Positions 1 to 5,745 of a stretch of DNA of 8,078 bases are shown one piece after another. The DNA comes from an uncultured Methanomethylovorans sp. (GTDB taxonomy: Archaea; Halobacteriota; Methanosarcinia; Methanosarcinales; Methanosarcinaceae). The stretch covers positions 1-8,078 of the forward strand of contig CALBTS010000857.1 in the NCBI GenBank assembly GCA_937968035.1. Direction: 5' to 3'. Both the position numbers and the translations under genes were made by a program. Numbering within the stretch: the stretch's first letter is position 1; each line of letters opens with the position of its first letter. The notes below the pieces were generated by a model, which was not told the DNA's origin, made no database searches, and saw only the letters and a list, made by a program, of their open reading frames with translations.

Positions 1-2
1 GT

Positions 3-170
3 TCGGCCGAACATCTGTCGGCAAAGGTCAATGAGTTAATAAAAGAAGGATGGAAACCTGTTGGCGGACATCAGGCGTTGGTGACACATCAGCAGAATCG
101 GTTCAGTGGAGACCAACACAAGGACACGGTTTATGATGTTGAATACTCACAAACCATGATTAAGGACTAG
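3..170 (+). CDS. 3' end of a DUF1737-like small protein (5' truncated by window edge)
   Basis: An open frame enters from the left edge and ends at TAG 168-170, giving 55 residues. The visible part contains VNELIKEGWKPVGGHQAL and ends near YSQTMIKD. This matches the layout I know for DUF1737 proteins: a helix with 'VN.LI.EGW.P.GG' followed by a strand and a terminal 'QAMVK'-like segment. Such proteins are small, of unknown biochemical role, and common as single genes in many bacteria. The middle insert, rich in H and Q, is longer than in the short family members. The start lies outside the window, so total length and upstream context are unknown. It ends 62 nt before the next gene and may belong to the neighbouring transcription unit on the left. 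Family recognition is from memory of the pattern, not from a search. Confidence 0.7.
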   Translation, partial: SAEHLSAKVNELIKEGWKPVGGHQALVTHQQNRFSGDQHKDTVYDVEYSQTMIKD

Positions 171-232
171 ACATGCAAACTATAAGGTCATGTAGCCCAC
201 TGTTTTAAAATCCTCGAATTAAATTTTTACAA

Positions 233-1324
233 ATGATTGTAAGCTTTAATAAATCCACAAACGAGATCGAGGTTTGTGAAAAGACCGATTTCAAGAGCCA
301 TGTTATCCTGGAGAGGCAACACCTTGAGAAGTGGATTGAGAAAAATCCAGATCTGCTTGGTGAAGAGTTATTGATTATTACTAATGAGTACGATAAGTTC
401 GACAAGACCAAGGAGCGGTTAGACCTGTTGGCTCTGGACAGGGAGGGGAATGTGGTTGTTATCGAACTAAAACGGGATGACAGTGGTAAGAATGTTGATC
501 TGCAGGCTCTTAAATACGCTGCCTACTGTTCTACTCTTACTCTGGATGGCCTAACCTCGATCTATAAGAATTACTGTGATCGGAACAATCACTTTGTCTC
601 AAAAGAGGATGCAAGAAAACGGATACTGGAGTTCATTACCGATATTGATTTCGAAGAGATAAATGATAGTCCGAGAATTATCCTGGTATCAAAGGAATTC
701 AGGCAGGAGGTAACTGCGTCGGTGATGTGGCTTCGCAAATATGGGCTTGATATCAAGTGTATCAAATTAACTCCTTACCAGTTGTCCAATGAAAAGATCG
801 TAATTGAGGTAAATGCAATTATCCCAATCCCTGAGGCTGAAGATTATATCATCAGAACTGAACAAAAGGAGGGTCAGGAGGGGAAAATGACGGTTGCTAG
901 AGAGGAATATTTGAACTTCTTCAATGACATCACAAGAAGATTAAGCTCACGGATTTCAAGCACGCTTAAAGAACCGCAACCCATGGGTTATTACCAGATC
1001 CTTACTGGCAAAAGTGGATTACATTTTGAATGGACTTTTCATGGAAGACCGAGAAGTAGTTTCGGGGTTGAATTGCACGCTGAAAGTGGTAATGAAAAGG
1101 GTAACAGGGACATTATTTCAAGATTGGGTAAACTCAAAGATGCCATCGAGAGTAAAACATCTGAAAAACTTATCATTCAGGAGGTCTGGGGACAGAAGTG
1201 GGCTAGACTATATATGGAGTATCCCTCAGGTGAGATAACTGAAGAAATGAAAACCTGGGCGGTGGATAAAATGGAGGTTTTAATTAAGATCCTCCAACCT
1301 GAGATCGATAACACTAAATCATAG
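233..1324 (+). CDS. PD-(D/E)XK nuclease-like protein (NucS/DUF91-type) with DUF4268-like C-terminal domain
   Basis: This 363-residue protein appears to be a stand-alone nuclease-fold protein. The helix LEKWIEKNPDLL (31-42) is followed by ERLDLLALD with D64, then VVVIELKR with E78-x-K80, and a helix with Q91 (NVDLQALKYA). This D...ExK...Q order is the catalytic signature of PD-(D/E)XK enzymes of the NucS/DUF91 and RecB-like kind. Residues about 147-195 continue the alpha/beta fold. A linker rich in E, K and G (about 205-218) leads to a second domain (about 220-355) with a DUF4268-like pattern, including 'FGVELHAE' and a late 'EVWGQKWARLY'. Proteins with this architecture are widespread in bacteria, often in accessory islands. 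Their substrate is not established and a DNA repair or defence role is only inferred. There is no signal peptide or membrane segment. It is separated from its neighbours by 62 and 183 nt, so it is probably monocistronic. An AT-rich TAAATTTT (220-227) lies just before the start. Confidence 0.8.
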   Translation: MIVSFNKSTNEIEVCEKTDFKSHVILERQHLEKWIEKNPDLLGEELLIITNEYDKFDKTKERLDLLALDREGNVVVIELKRDDSGKNVDLQALKYAAYCSTLTLDGLTSIYKNYCDRNNHFVSKEDARKRILEFITDIDFEEINDSPRIILVSKEFRQEVTASVMWLRKYGLDIKCIKLTPYQLSNEKIVIEVNAIIPIPEAEDYIIRTEQKEGQEGKMTVAREEYLNFFNDITRRLSSRISSTLKEPQPMGYYQILTGKSGLHFEWTFHGRPRSSFGVELHAESGNEKGNRDIISRLGKLKDAIESKTSEKLIIQEVWGQKWARLYMEYPSGEITEEMKTWAVDKMEVLIKILQPEIDNTKS

Positions 1325-1507
1325 CTAGTGTCCAGTCTGTTTAAGAATCTAGAGAACCTGCAATTAAGTATGGGAAAATCATTTGCTCAGTCTCATAAGT
1401 ACAAGTTGCCTGATTGAGAAGCATAGTGTCTAGAGTAACATCCTTCGAAAAGAAATTCTATCTTTAATAACCAGTGGCTTGAAATATCGAAAGTAGATCA
1501 TCACTCA
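1325..1507. other. Intergenic spacer with short repeated words
   Basis: This 183-nt gap separates the nuclease gene from the four-gene cluster. I see no coding frame. TAGTGTC occurs at 1326-1332 and again at 1424-1430, and TCTAGAG occurs at 1348-1354 and 1429-1435, so the same two words recur about 80-100 nt apart. CTCAGTC (1386-1392) can pair with GATTGAG (1412-1418), one pair being G-U, across a 19-nt loop. A TATCTTTA (1459-1466) is one base from the Bacteroidota -7 consensus TAnnTTTG and could drive the downstream cluster, but no TTTG lies at a good distance upstream. None of these elements is strong on its own. Confidence 0.35.
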
Positions 1508-2143
1508 ATGAATATAGAGAAGAATAATCTATTTACAAAGATGGCCAAAGTCCCCAATGGCATAAAAGGTCTTCTGATTATGATTCTATTGGTCCTGCTG
1601 ATTATTGAAGGAAGAAAACTAATAATTGGTGTATACCATAAAATTGACGAAAAGAGATACCCTGAGTACTACCAGATTATTACCCCAATTAAAGTTGAAT
1701 ATGAAAAGGTTACTGAATGGTTCATTGAAAAAATCGAGAATGTTCCTGATACAGTTAGCAACCCAGACAAATATAAAAGCCTTCTCAAAGACCTCTATAT
1801 GGATTACAATACATCATATGAGCGAAGACTTTATCAAGCTGAGATCAAATTCAAAAAATATTATGGGTTTAGGACAAGCAGGGTAAATACCTCCAGACTA
1901 GCAAAAAAGAGTCCATTCGAGTTTCTTGATTATTTATCAGTTATTGACAGTGCTGCTCATGACAGCATTTCAAATGAGTTTTTTAGCATTGAAAATAATC
2001 AAGCTTTAATTGACCTATCAATTTACTATGATTCGATAAGGGAGTTGAAGCTGATGGGGGTTTACTTGGATAGTTCGACAATCAACTATCTAAAAGCTAT
2101 TTTACCTAATAATGAGTACATAGAGTCTCTCAAGAAAAAATGA
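1508..2143 (+). CDS. Single-pass membrane protein of unknown family
   Basis: The 211-residue product is not a family I recognise. A short N-terminus with basic residues (K5, K11, K14, K20) precedes one strong hydrophobic helix at about residues 21-42, rich in I and L. The remaining ~170 residues are hydrophilic, charged and mostly helical by composition, with many Y, K and E. A basic N-terminus before the helix allows the bulk of the protein to lie either inside or outside, because K and R also follow the helix (GRK, HKIDEKR). It ends with a TGA immediately followed by TAA and lies 30 nt before the AAA+ gene, so the two are probably cotranscribed. In that setting it could be a membrane partner, adaptor or substrate of the ATPase, which is inference from gene order. 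No catalytic motif, cysteine pair or lipobox is visible. Confidence 0.75.
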   Translation: MNIEKNNLFTKMAKVPNGIKGLLIMILLVLLIIEGRKLIIGVYHKIDEKRYPEYYQIITPIKVEYEKVTEWFIEKIENVPDTVSNPDKYKSLLKDLYMDYNTSYERRLYQAEIKFKKYYGFRTSRVNTSRLAKKSPFEFLDYLSVIDSAAHDSISNEFFSIENNQALIDLSIYYDSIRELKLMGVYLDSSTINYLKAILPNNEYIESLKKK

Positions 2144-2173
2144 TAAAGGTTTTATAATTACCCGCCAACAAAC

Positions 2174-3253
2174 ATGAATCACTGGAGCCTACCCAATAAG
2201 ATCGATGCTCTTATGCTTAAAAAGGACAGGAAGGGTGTCCTATTTACCCTGAGCCAGATTACAGCTTTAAATAATCCCCTTTTTGCCGAGTTCGATGAAG
2301 AATATTTGCGATATGTCGGTGATTTCAGAATCCAGACATTGATGGACTGGGGAATGTATCGTGAAGCCATGGCTTGGGTGTGCCTGGACATTGAGCTTTA
2401 CCCTGATCAAAACTACAATTACATCCGTAGAGAAAGGTTGAAGGAGAGGATTTTCAATCTTCCCAAGAAAAAGAAACCCACACTAATAACCCAGCCGTGG
2501 CAAGGGGTTGCTGGGATGTATGAACTGAAAGCTACAATTGAAAGAGAAATAATTCACCCCCTGGTAGAGAAGGAATTGTACGAGAGGTTTAAGGTATCGA
2601 TGCCCAAAAGTTTCATGTTCTATGGCCCTCCAGGATGTGGCAAAACATTCTTTGCCCAAAAAGTGGCTGATCGTATCGGATATAACTTCGTAAAGATTAA
2701 AACTTCTGATATTGCTAGTGTCTATGTTCATGGAACACAGATTGAGATAAAGAGAGTTTTTGAGGAAGCAAGAAGCAAGAAACCAGTCGTTATGTTCCTG
2801 GATGAAATAGAAGCAATGGTTCCAAACAGATCGAGGTCAGATGTGTATTATCACGCCAAATCAGAAGTAAATGAGTTCCTTGGTCAGCTTGAAAGTGAAG
2901 AGAACAAGGGTATGATTATTATTGGTGCGACAAATTATCTTCACAGTATTGATGATGCAATATTAAGACCTGGAAGATTTGACAGGAAAATCTTCGTCGG
3001 CCCACCTGATGCAGAAGCCCGCGCCGAAGGATTTAAAATGTATCTCCAGTCTTACCCTCAGGACAAGATCAGGTTTGATTATATTGCTGATATGACTGAA
3101 TTCTTCACCTATGCAGACATCAGTACCATTTGCGAGGAGATTAAGCGATACGCAATACGGTCTAAAATCAAGATCAATACAGATTTGGTGGGAAAGTTCG
3201 TAACAAAGTTCAGACCTGATCTAGATGGCAGCAAGATTCAAGAATATTTCTAA
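2174..3253 (+). CDS. AAA+ ATPase, classical (CDC48/FtsH-like) clade, with helical N-terminal domain
   Basis: A 359-residue protein with a single AAA+ module. Walker A is GPPGCGKT (151-158), Walker B is VVMFLDE (205-211), sensor 1 is N254 in IIIGATN, and the arginine-finger region is RPGRFDRKIF (265-274) with R265 and R268. The small helical lid domain covers about 305-359. The segment VYVHG (183-187) sits where pore loop 1 belongs, with Y184 as the likely substrate-gripping aromatic. Residues 1-100 are helical and include 'DWGMYREAMAWVCLDIELYPD', which resembles a TPR-like helix pair and may bind substrates or adaptors. There is no zinc-protease HExxH motif and no second AAA ring, so it is not FtsH or CDC48 itself. 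Family knowledge suggests a hexameric unfoldase or remodeller. The upstream gene is a membrane protein 30 nt away and the downstream GIY-YIG gene starts 50 nt later, consistent with an operon. Its target is unknown. Confidence 0.92.
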   Translation: MNHWSLPNKIDALMLKKDRKGVLFTLSQITALNNPLFAEFDEEYLRYVGDFRIQTLMDWGMYREAMAWVCLDIELYPDQNYNYIRRERLKERIFNLPKKKKPTLITQPWQGVAGMYELKATIEREIIHPLVEKELYERFKVSMPKSFMFYGPPGCGKTFFAQKVADRIGYNFVKIKTSDIASVYVHGTQIEIKRVFEEARSKKPVVMFLDEIEAMVPNRSRSDVYYHAKSEVNEFLGQLESEENKGMIIIGATNYLHSIDDAILRPGRFDRKIFVGPPDAEARAEGFKMYLQSYPQDKIRFDYIADMTEFFTYADISTICEEIKRYAIRSKIKINTDLVGKFVTKFRPDLDGSKIQEYF

Positions 3254-3271
3254 GATTTGCTCACAAGAGAG

Positions 3272-3307
3272 ATGACTTATACAATTGAAATTCTGATAAT
3301 CGAATGA
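3272..3307 (+). CDS. Possible 11-codon leader ORF overlapping the next start (weak)
   Basis: ATG at 3272 opens an 11-residue frame (MTYTIEILIIE) whose TGA stop (3305-3307) overlaps the ATG (3304-3306) of the GIY-YIG gene as ATGA. An AAGAGAG purine run lies directly before it (3264-3270), too close to be an ideal ribosome binding site. The overlap could couple translation of the downstream gene. A frame this short and overlap of this kind can easily arise by chance, so it is noted rather than claimed. Confidence 0.15.
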   Translation: MTYTIEILIIE

Positions 3308-4056
3308 TAAGGTTGACTGAAATTGGGTTCATCAAGGTTGGGACTTGGGCTATTTCTGATTCGGGAATTAAATTCCTTTTAACTGATCATCAGGATGAGA
3401 TGAAAGTACTATATAGTTTCATCAGCAAAGGCAGAGTCATGTACATAGGCAAAACAACTCAGTCGCTTACAAGAAGAATGATGGGATACCAGAATCCTGG
3501 CCCTACGCAAAGGACGAATATAAGGGTGCATAAAGAAATGATAAACCTATTGAAAGATGGTTTGCCAATTGACATTTATATCCTAACTGATCCAGGTTTA
3601 TTACAATACGGAGGGGTCACTATAAGTATTGCAGGAGGCCTAGAGGATGCCTTAATTGATAAGTTTAAGCCAGTTTGGAACAAATTAGGAAATAAGGGTA
3701 ATCCTCCGACCCCTGAAAAACATAAGAAAGCAAGGACGGATTATGAGAACCCTCAGGACTTTGATAGCAACTCATTTGAAGTAATCCTTTCTCCAACATA
3801 TTTTAATCAGGGATTTTTCAATGTTTGTCGGAAGTACTCGAATAGATTCGGAAAGGATCATGAACTGATCAAAATTCAACTCGGGCAAGAGCCGAATAGG
3901 ATTATCGATGGGATAATTGACCGTCGTGCCAACAAGAATGGAGCACCAAGAATCAGAGGACGGAAGCCATTAAAAGAATGGATTAAGAGCAATTTCAATC
4001 AGGGAGATGTATTTGTAGTCGAAATCTTGTCTCCCAACTCAATAAAATTGAATTAA
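3304..4056 (+). CDS. GIY-YIG nuclease fused to a B3-like C-terminal domain
   Basis: The 250-residue product begins with a GIY-YIG nuclease domain (about 34-130). The two strands carry LYSF (36-39, the 'GIY' element in degenerate form) and MYIGKTTQ (46-53). R57/R58 in 'SLTRRM' supply the conserved arginine, E114 in GGLEDALI is the metal-binding glutamate, and N126 in 'KPVWNKLGN' closes the domain, so the catalytic set looks intact. After a charged linker (about 131-157), residues 158-250 contain 'TYFNQGFFNV', 'IDRRANKNGAPRIRG' and 'GDVFVVEIL'. I read this as a beta-rich B3/EcoRII-N-like DNA-binding domain, an inference from the pattern. Together these suggest a site-specific DNA endonuclease, possibly restriction-like. 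No methyltransferase is adjacent, so protection of host DNA would need another mechanism or recognition of modified DNA. It is 50 nt after the AAA+ gene and 5 nt before a second GIY-YIG-like gene. Confidence 0.85.
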   Translation: MIRLTEIGFIKVGTWAISDSGIKFLLTDHQDEMKVLYSFISKGRVMYIGKTTQSLTRRMMGYQNPGPTQRTNIRVHKEMINLLKDGLPIDIYILTDPGLLQYGGVTISIAGGLEDALIDKFKPVWNKLGNKGNPPTPEKHKKARTDYENPQDFDSNSFEVILSPTYFNQGFFNVCRKYSNRFGKDHELIKIQLGQEPNRIIDGIIDRRANKNGAPRIRGRKPLKEWIKSNFNQGDVFVVEILSPNSIKLN

Positions 4057-4061
4057 CTATC

Positions 4062-4550
4062 ATGGCTTATTTCAAGAATCCTAATTCCCCTATTCAACCT
4101 CAATCTGGTGTATACGGCTGGTTTGCTGAAAAAGACGGTATGAGGCAAATTGCCATATATATTGGAAACGCAGGTCAGAGGAAATCACTCACACCGAGAG
4201 GAACTCTCTTTCGAGGGGTAAGTGAATTACAACAGAATACATTTACATCAAACTCTCCCAGTTATGATAAGCTGGATACAGACTTTATTGTTGGTACTGC
4301 AATCAAGTTCTTTGAGTTAATTGGTTATACTTGCTATTGGGAGCATCTTCATAATGATCCCGCAGAAGAATCTGACTTTGTGGAAAAATACCAACCAATT
4401 ATACAGTATTGGAATAGACCTGTGATTAATGAAGAACTAAGATGCCATAAAAAAGAAACTGGGTACTGGAATCGCAGAAAAACACCTGAAGGTCTTTCTG
4501 AGGCTGAGACCGAAGTTTTCAAAGTTCTAGAGGAATTACTGAGACCATAA
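4062..4550 (+). CDS. Divergent GIY-YIG-like nuclease domain protein
   Basis: A 162-residue protein that seems to consist of one GIY-YIG fold. SGVYGW (15-20) provides the 'GIY' strand and IYIGNAG (32-38) the 'YIG' strand. R46 or R51 in 'PRGTLFRGV' is the candidate catalytic arginine, E102/E103 in 'DPAEESDFVEKYQPIIQ' the candidate metal ligand, and N118 in 'YWNRP' the terminal asparagine. The spacing between the arginine and glutamate is longer than in the preceding gene and sequence similarity to it is low, so this is not a recent duplication. It starts 5 nt after the upstream stop, which strongly suggests cotranscription and perhaps joint action. It has no extra DNA-binding domain, so it may rely on its partner for specificity. 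Function as a nuclease is inferred from the motif order. A non-catalytic GIY-YIG relative cannot be excluded. Confidence 0.7.
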   Translation: MAYFKNPNSPIQPQSGVYGWFAEKDGMRQIAIYIGNAGQRKSLTPRGTLFRGVSELQQNTFTSNSPSYDKLDTDFIVGTAIKFFELIGYTCYWEHLHNDPAEESDFVEKYQPIIQYWNRPVINEELRCHKKETGYWNRRKTPEGLSEAETEVFKVLEELLRP

Positions 4551-4558
4551 TCGCCTTA

Positions 4559-4576
4559 CGATAATTAATTATATCG
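4559..4576. promoter_or_regulatory. AT-rich palindrome just after the GIY-YIG cluster
   Basis: ATAATTAATTAT (4561-4572) is a perfect 12-bp palindrome, flanked by CG on the left and ATCG on the right, so CGAT/ATCG also pair around it. It begins 8 nt after the cluster stop codon. It could be an operator or a weak transcription end, but it has no GC stem and no following T-run, so an intrinsic terminator is unlikely. Short AT palindromes also occur by chance. Confidence 0.25.
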
Positions 4577-4683
4577 CAGGGACATATTTCCCAACCATCC
4601 CCAGCCTCCCCTGTCTCAGGTCATGGCAAGGTCTCAAATCTGAGCCCAGAAGAAAGATCTCAAAGTTGGATGGGGACTGGTGA

Positions 4684-4710
4684 GGGTCAGGGTAGGATCG
4701 GGGGTTAGGG
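4684..4710 (+). other. Canonical G-quadruplex motif on the + strand
   Basis: Four runs of at least three G occur at 4684-4686, 4690-4692, 4700-4704 and 4708-4710, with loops of 3, 7 and 3 nt (TCA, TAGGATC, TTA). This satisfies the usual G3+N1-7 rule. The short arms GTCAG (4686-4690) and CTGAC (4711-4715) bracket the motif and could form a competing hairpin. G-quadruplex motifs are rare in AT-rich bacterial DNA. In the + strand transcript it would form in RNA, either in the 3' tail of the upstream cluster or in a separate RNA. Formation in the cell is inference. Confidence 0.6.
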
Positions 4711-4720
4711 CTGACAAGAA

Positions 4721-4825
4721 AGACCCTTTTAATGCTATGTTAGACACCAGATGGGTACCATTCGAATAATAATCTGAAAAAAACCATATATTTGAGATTA
4801 CTCGCCCCGAATTAAATAAGGGTCT
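4721..4825. repeat. Spaced inverted repeat (13 paired bases, 2-nt bulge) around a candidate promoter
   Basis: AGACCCTT (4721-4728) is the exact reverse complement of AAGGGTCT (4818-4825). Pairing continues inward as TTAAT (4729-4733) with ATTAA (4811-4815) after a 2-nt bulge (4816-4817). The enclosed 77 nt contain the TATATTTG box at 4787-4794. The arms could be operator half-sites, ends of a small vanished element, or a long-range RNA stem. The chance of such a match in an AT-rich region is not negligible. Confidence 0.35.
4787..4794 (+). promoter_or_regulatory. Candidate Bacteroidota -7 element (TATATTTG)
   Basis: TATATTTG fits the TAnnTTTG -7 consensus of Bacteroidota primary sigma factor promoters exactly. 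A TTCG at 4761-4764 is one base from the TTTG -33 element, with a 22-nt spacer, slightly longer than usual. The box lies about 90 nt before the zinc-ribbon gene at 4885 and would leave a leader containing the right arm of the inverted repeat. Confidence 0.4.
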
Positions 4826-4884
4826 GAGTATAACCTCTTGTATATTGCTTCACATTCTGATTAAGAGAAGTAAACCTTTAAGAA

Positions 4885-5226
4885 ATGGGATTAATAATTC
4901 AAGGCATCTGTAGAGGATGCGGTTATAGATCTCGTAAGCTGTATTACGGTGCAGGAAAGGCAGATTTTGATACCTGTATCCACCGTCCAGTATTAGATTA
5001 TGAAAAGAATGAAATAGTTATGATTACAATTCTTATCCAAGAGAATTCCAAGGATGAAAAGAACCAATATTCGTTTTATGACATTGAAGATAATGCAAGA
5101 AGCCAAGAAGATAATCGCACTGAATACATAAGATGGGGAGATAATAGCCTAAAAAGAGCTGGTAATGTGTGTCCCAAATGCCTGAAGAAAAACATGGAAT
5201 TTAGTGAAAGTGGTCATTGGGATTGA
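4885..5226 (+). CDS. Small zinc-ribbon-like protein of unknown function
   Basis: A 113-residue acidic protein with two CxxC knuckles far apart: C9-x2-C12 (GICRGCGY) near the start and C96-x2-C99 (VCPKC) near the end. This arrangement suggests one zinc site joining both ends of the chain. A single C31 and H33 lie between them. The stretch 'RKLYYGAGKADFD' after the first knuckle resembles a family of small bacterial proteins starting 'C.CGY.s..l..G.G', which I know only as uncharacterised. The middle (52-88) is polar and probably flexible. There is no membrane segment or signal peptide. The ATG follows AT-rich sequence without a good Shine-Dalgarno, as is normal in Bacteroidota. It is 94 nt before the membrane/Prim-Pol cluster, so it may have its own promoter. 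Its link to either neighbouring cluster is uncertain. Confidence 0.75.
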   Translation: MGLIIQGICRGCGYRSRKLYYGAGKADFDTCIHRPVLDYEKNEIVMITILIQENSKDEKNQYSFYDIEDNARSQEDNRTEYIRWGDNSLKRAGNVCPKCLKKNMEFSESGHWD

Positions 5227-5272
5227 TTGTAGTGCTTGGCAGAATAATTTCCATTATGGTTAGTAGAATGAA

Positions 5273-5301
5273 TTGGTCTCATTTATTATCAAATATATAT
5301 G
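5273..5301 (+). promoter_or_regulatory. Possible promoter before the membrane/Prim-Pol cluster
   Basis: TATATATG (5294-5301) differs by one base from the TAnnTTTG -7 element, and TTG (5273-5275) lies 18 nt upstream where a -33 TTTG would be expected. The start codon at 5321 follows 20 nt later, so the leader would be short. Both boxes are imperfect and the region is AT-rich, so support is weak. Confidence 0.25.
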
Positions 5302-5320
5302 AACGGTAATCCTAACGCAA

Positions 5321-5719
5321 ATGAAGCTATACGAAATTAATACATGGCCTGTTGCCTTACGATGGATATTGTTTTTCCCCTTATCAATACTTGCCTTTTT
5401 ACTCTTTTATCTGTTCTCCTTGATTGGAGAAACTAGATATCCAGGAGGCGCTTTCATTTTTACACTCACAGTTCAACTTATTGGAAGACCGCTTGCTGCT
5501 TACATAGGTATATATGTAGTTCCTAAAGCAAAATGGTTTGTTGGCTATTGCTATATCGCTGTTTTTATTATAGACCTAATCTCAAACATTCTTGAGATTG
5601 TAAACGGCAATGTTGAGTTCAGTACAAAACATGCGGGCAATATCATTGGAATAATGCTAGGCACCACACTTACTTTTGTCCTGATTAGATCAATGAAGAG
5701 TACACACAACCAAAATTGA
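5321..5719 (+). CDS. Four-helix integral membrane protein of unknown family
   Basis: A 132-residue, very hydrophobic protein with four predicted transmembrane segments at about 13-35, 44-67, 72-94 and 105-123. Loops are short, the longest being around GETRYPGG (36-43) and the polar stretch NGNVEFSTKHAG (95-106). The C-terminal tail is short and basic (R123, K126). By the positive-inside rule an N-in/C-in topology is possible. I see no transporter, peptidase or lipid-enzyme motif. It is the first gene of a cluster with gaps of 26 nt and 13 nt to two further genes whose products also carry transmembrane helices. Small multi-helix proteins of this kind can be pore-forming effectors, immunity proteins or scaffold subunits. 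The context favours one of these but does not decide. Confidence 0.75.
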   Translation: MKLYEINTWPVALRWILFFPLSILAFLLFYLFSLIGETRYPGGAFIFTLTVQLIGRPLAAYIGIYVVPKAKWFVGYCYIAVFIIDLISNILEIVNGNVEFSTKHAGNIIGIMLGTTLTFVLIRSMKSTHNQN

Positions 5720-5745
5720 AAAAATAATAGTACTATGATAGCCCT

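Larger units (their letters stand above)
4551..4884. other. 334-nt intergenic region with GC-rich structured core and candidate promoter
   Basis: There is no credible coding frame on either strand. The middle (about 4577-4718) is much richer in G and C than its AT-rich surroundings. It is C-rich on the left (CCC, CCCC, CCCC between 4590 and 4611) and G-rich on the right (4669-4710), so the two halves can partly pair: CCCAACC (4590-4596) matches GGTTAGGG (4703-4710) with one bulge. A smaller stem pairs CTCAGGT (4615-4621) with ATCTGAG (4638-4644). The right part (4719-4884) is AT-rich and holds a spaced inverted repeat and a TATATTTG box. This could be a structured transcript, a 3' end processing region or the scar of an inserted element. 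I cannot match it to a known RNA family. It is not a tRNA. Confidence 0.5.

Noticed and set aside
1014..1238. 74-codon + frame inside the nuclease gene
   Set aside because: It is out of frame inside a well-supported gene and its translation shows no domain; it is a shadow. The same applies to other internal frames at 1626-1886 and to the minus-strand frames at 205-411, 2179-2391, 2483-2731 and 5956-6141.
2174..3253. FtsH-type metalloprotease
   Set aside because: The AAA+ module is similar, but there is no HExxH zinc-protease domain and no transmembrane helix in this protein.
4740..4790. Possible tRNA because of a TTCGAAT word at 4761-4767
   Set aside because: There is no matching acceptor stem, anticodon arm or CCA-proximal pairing around it; the word alone is common.
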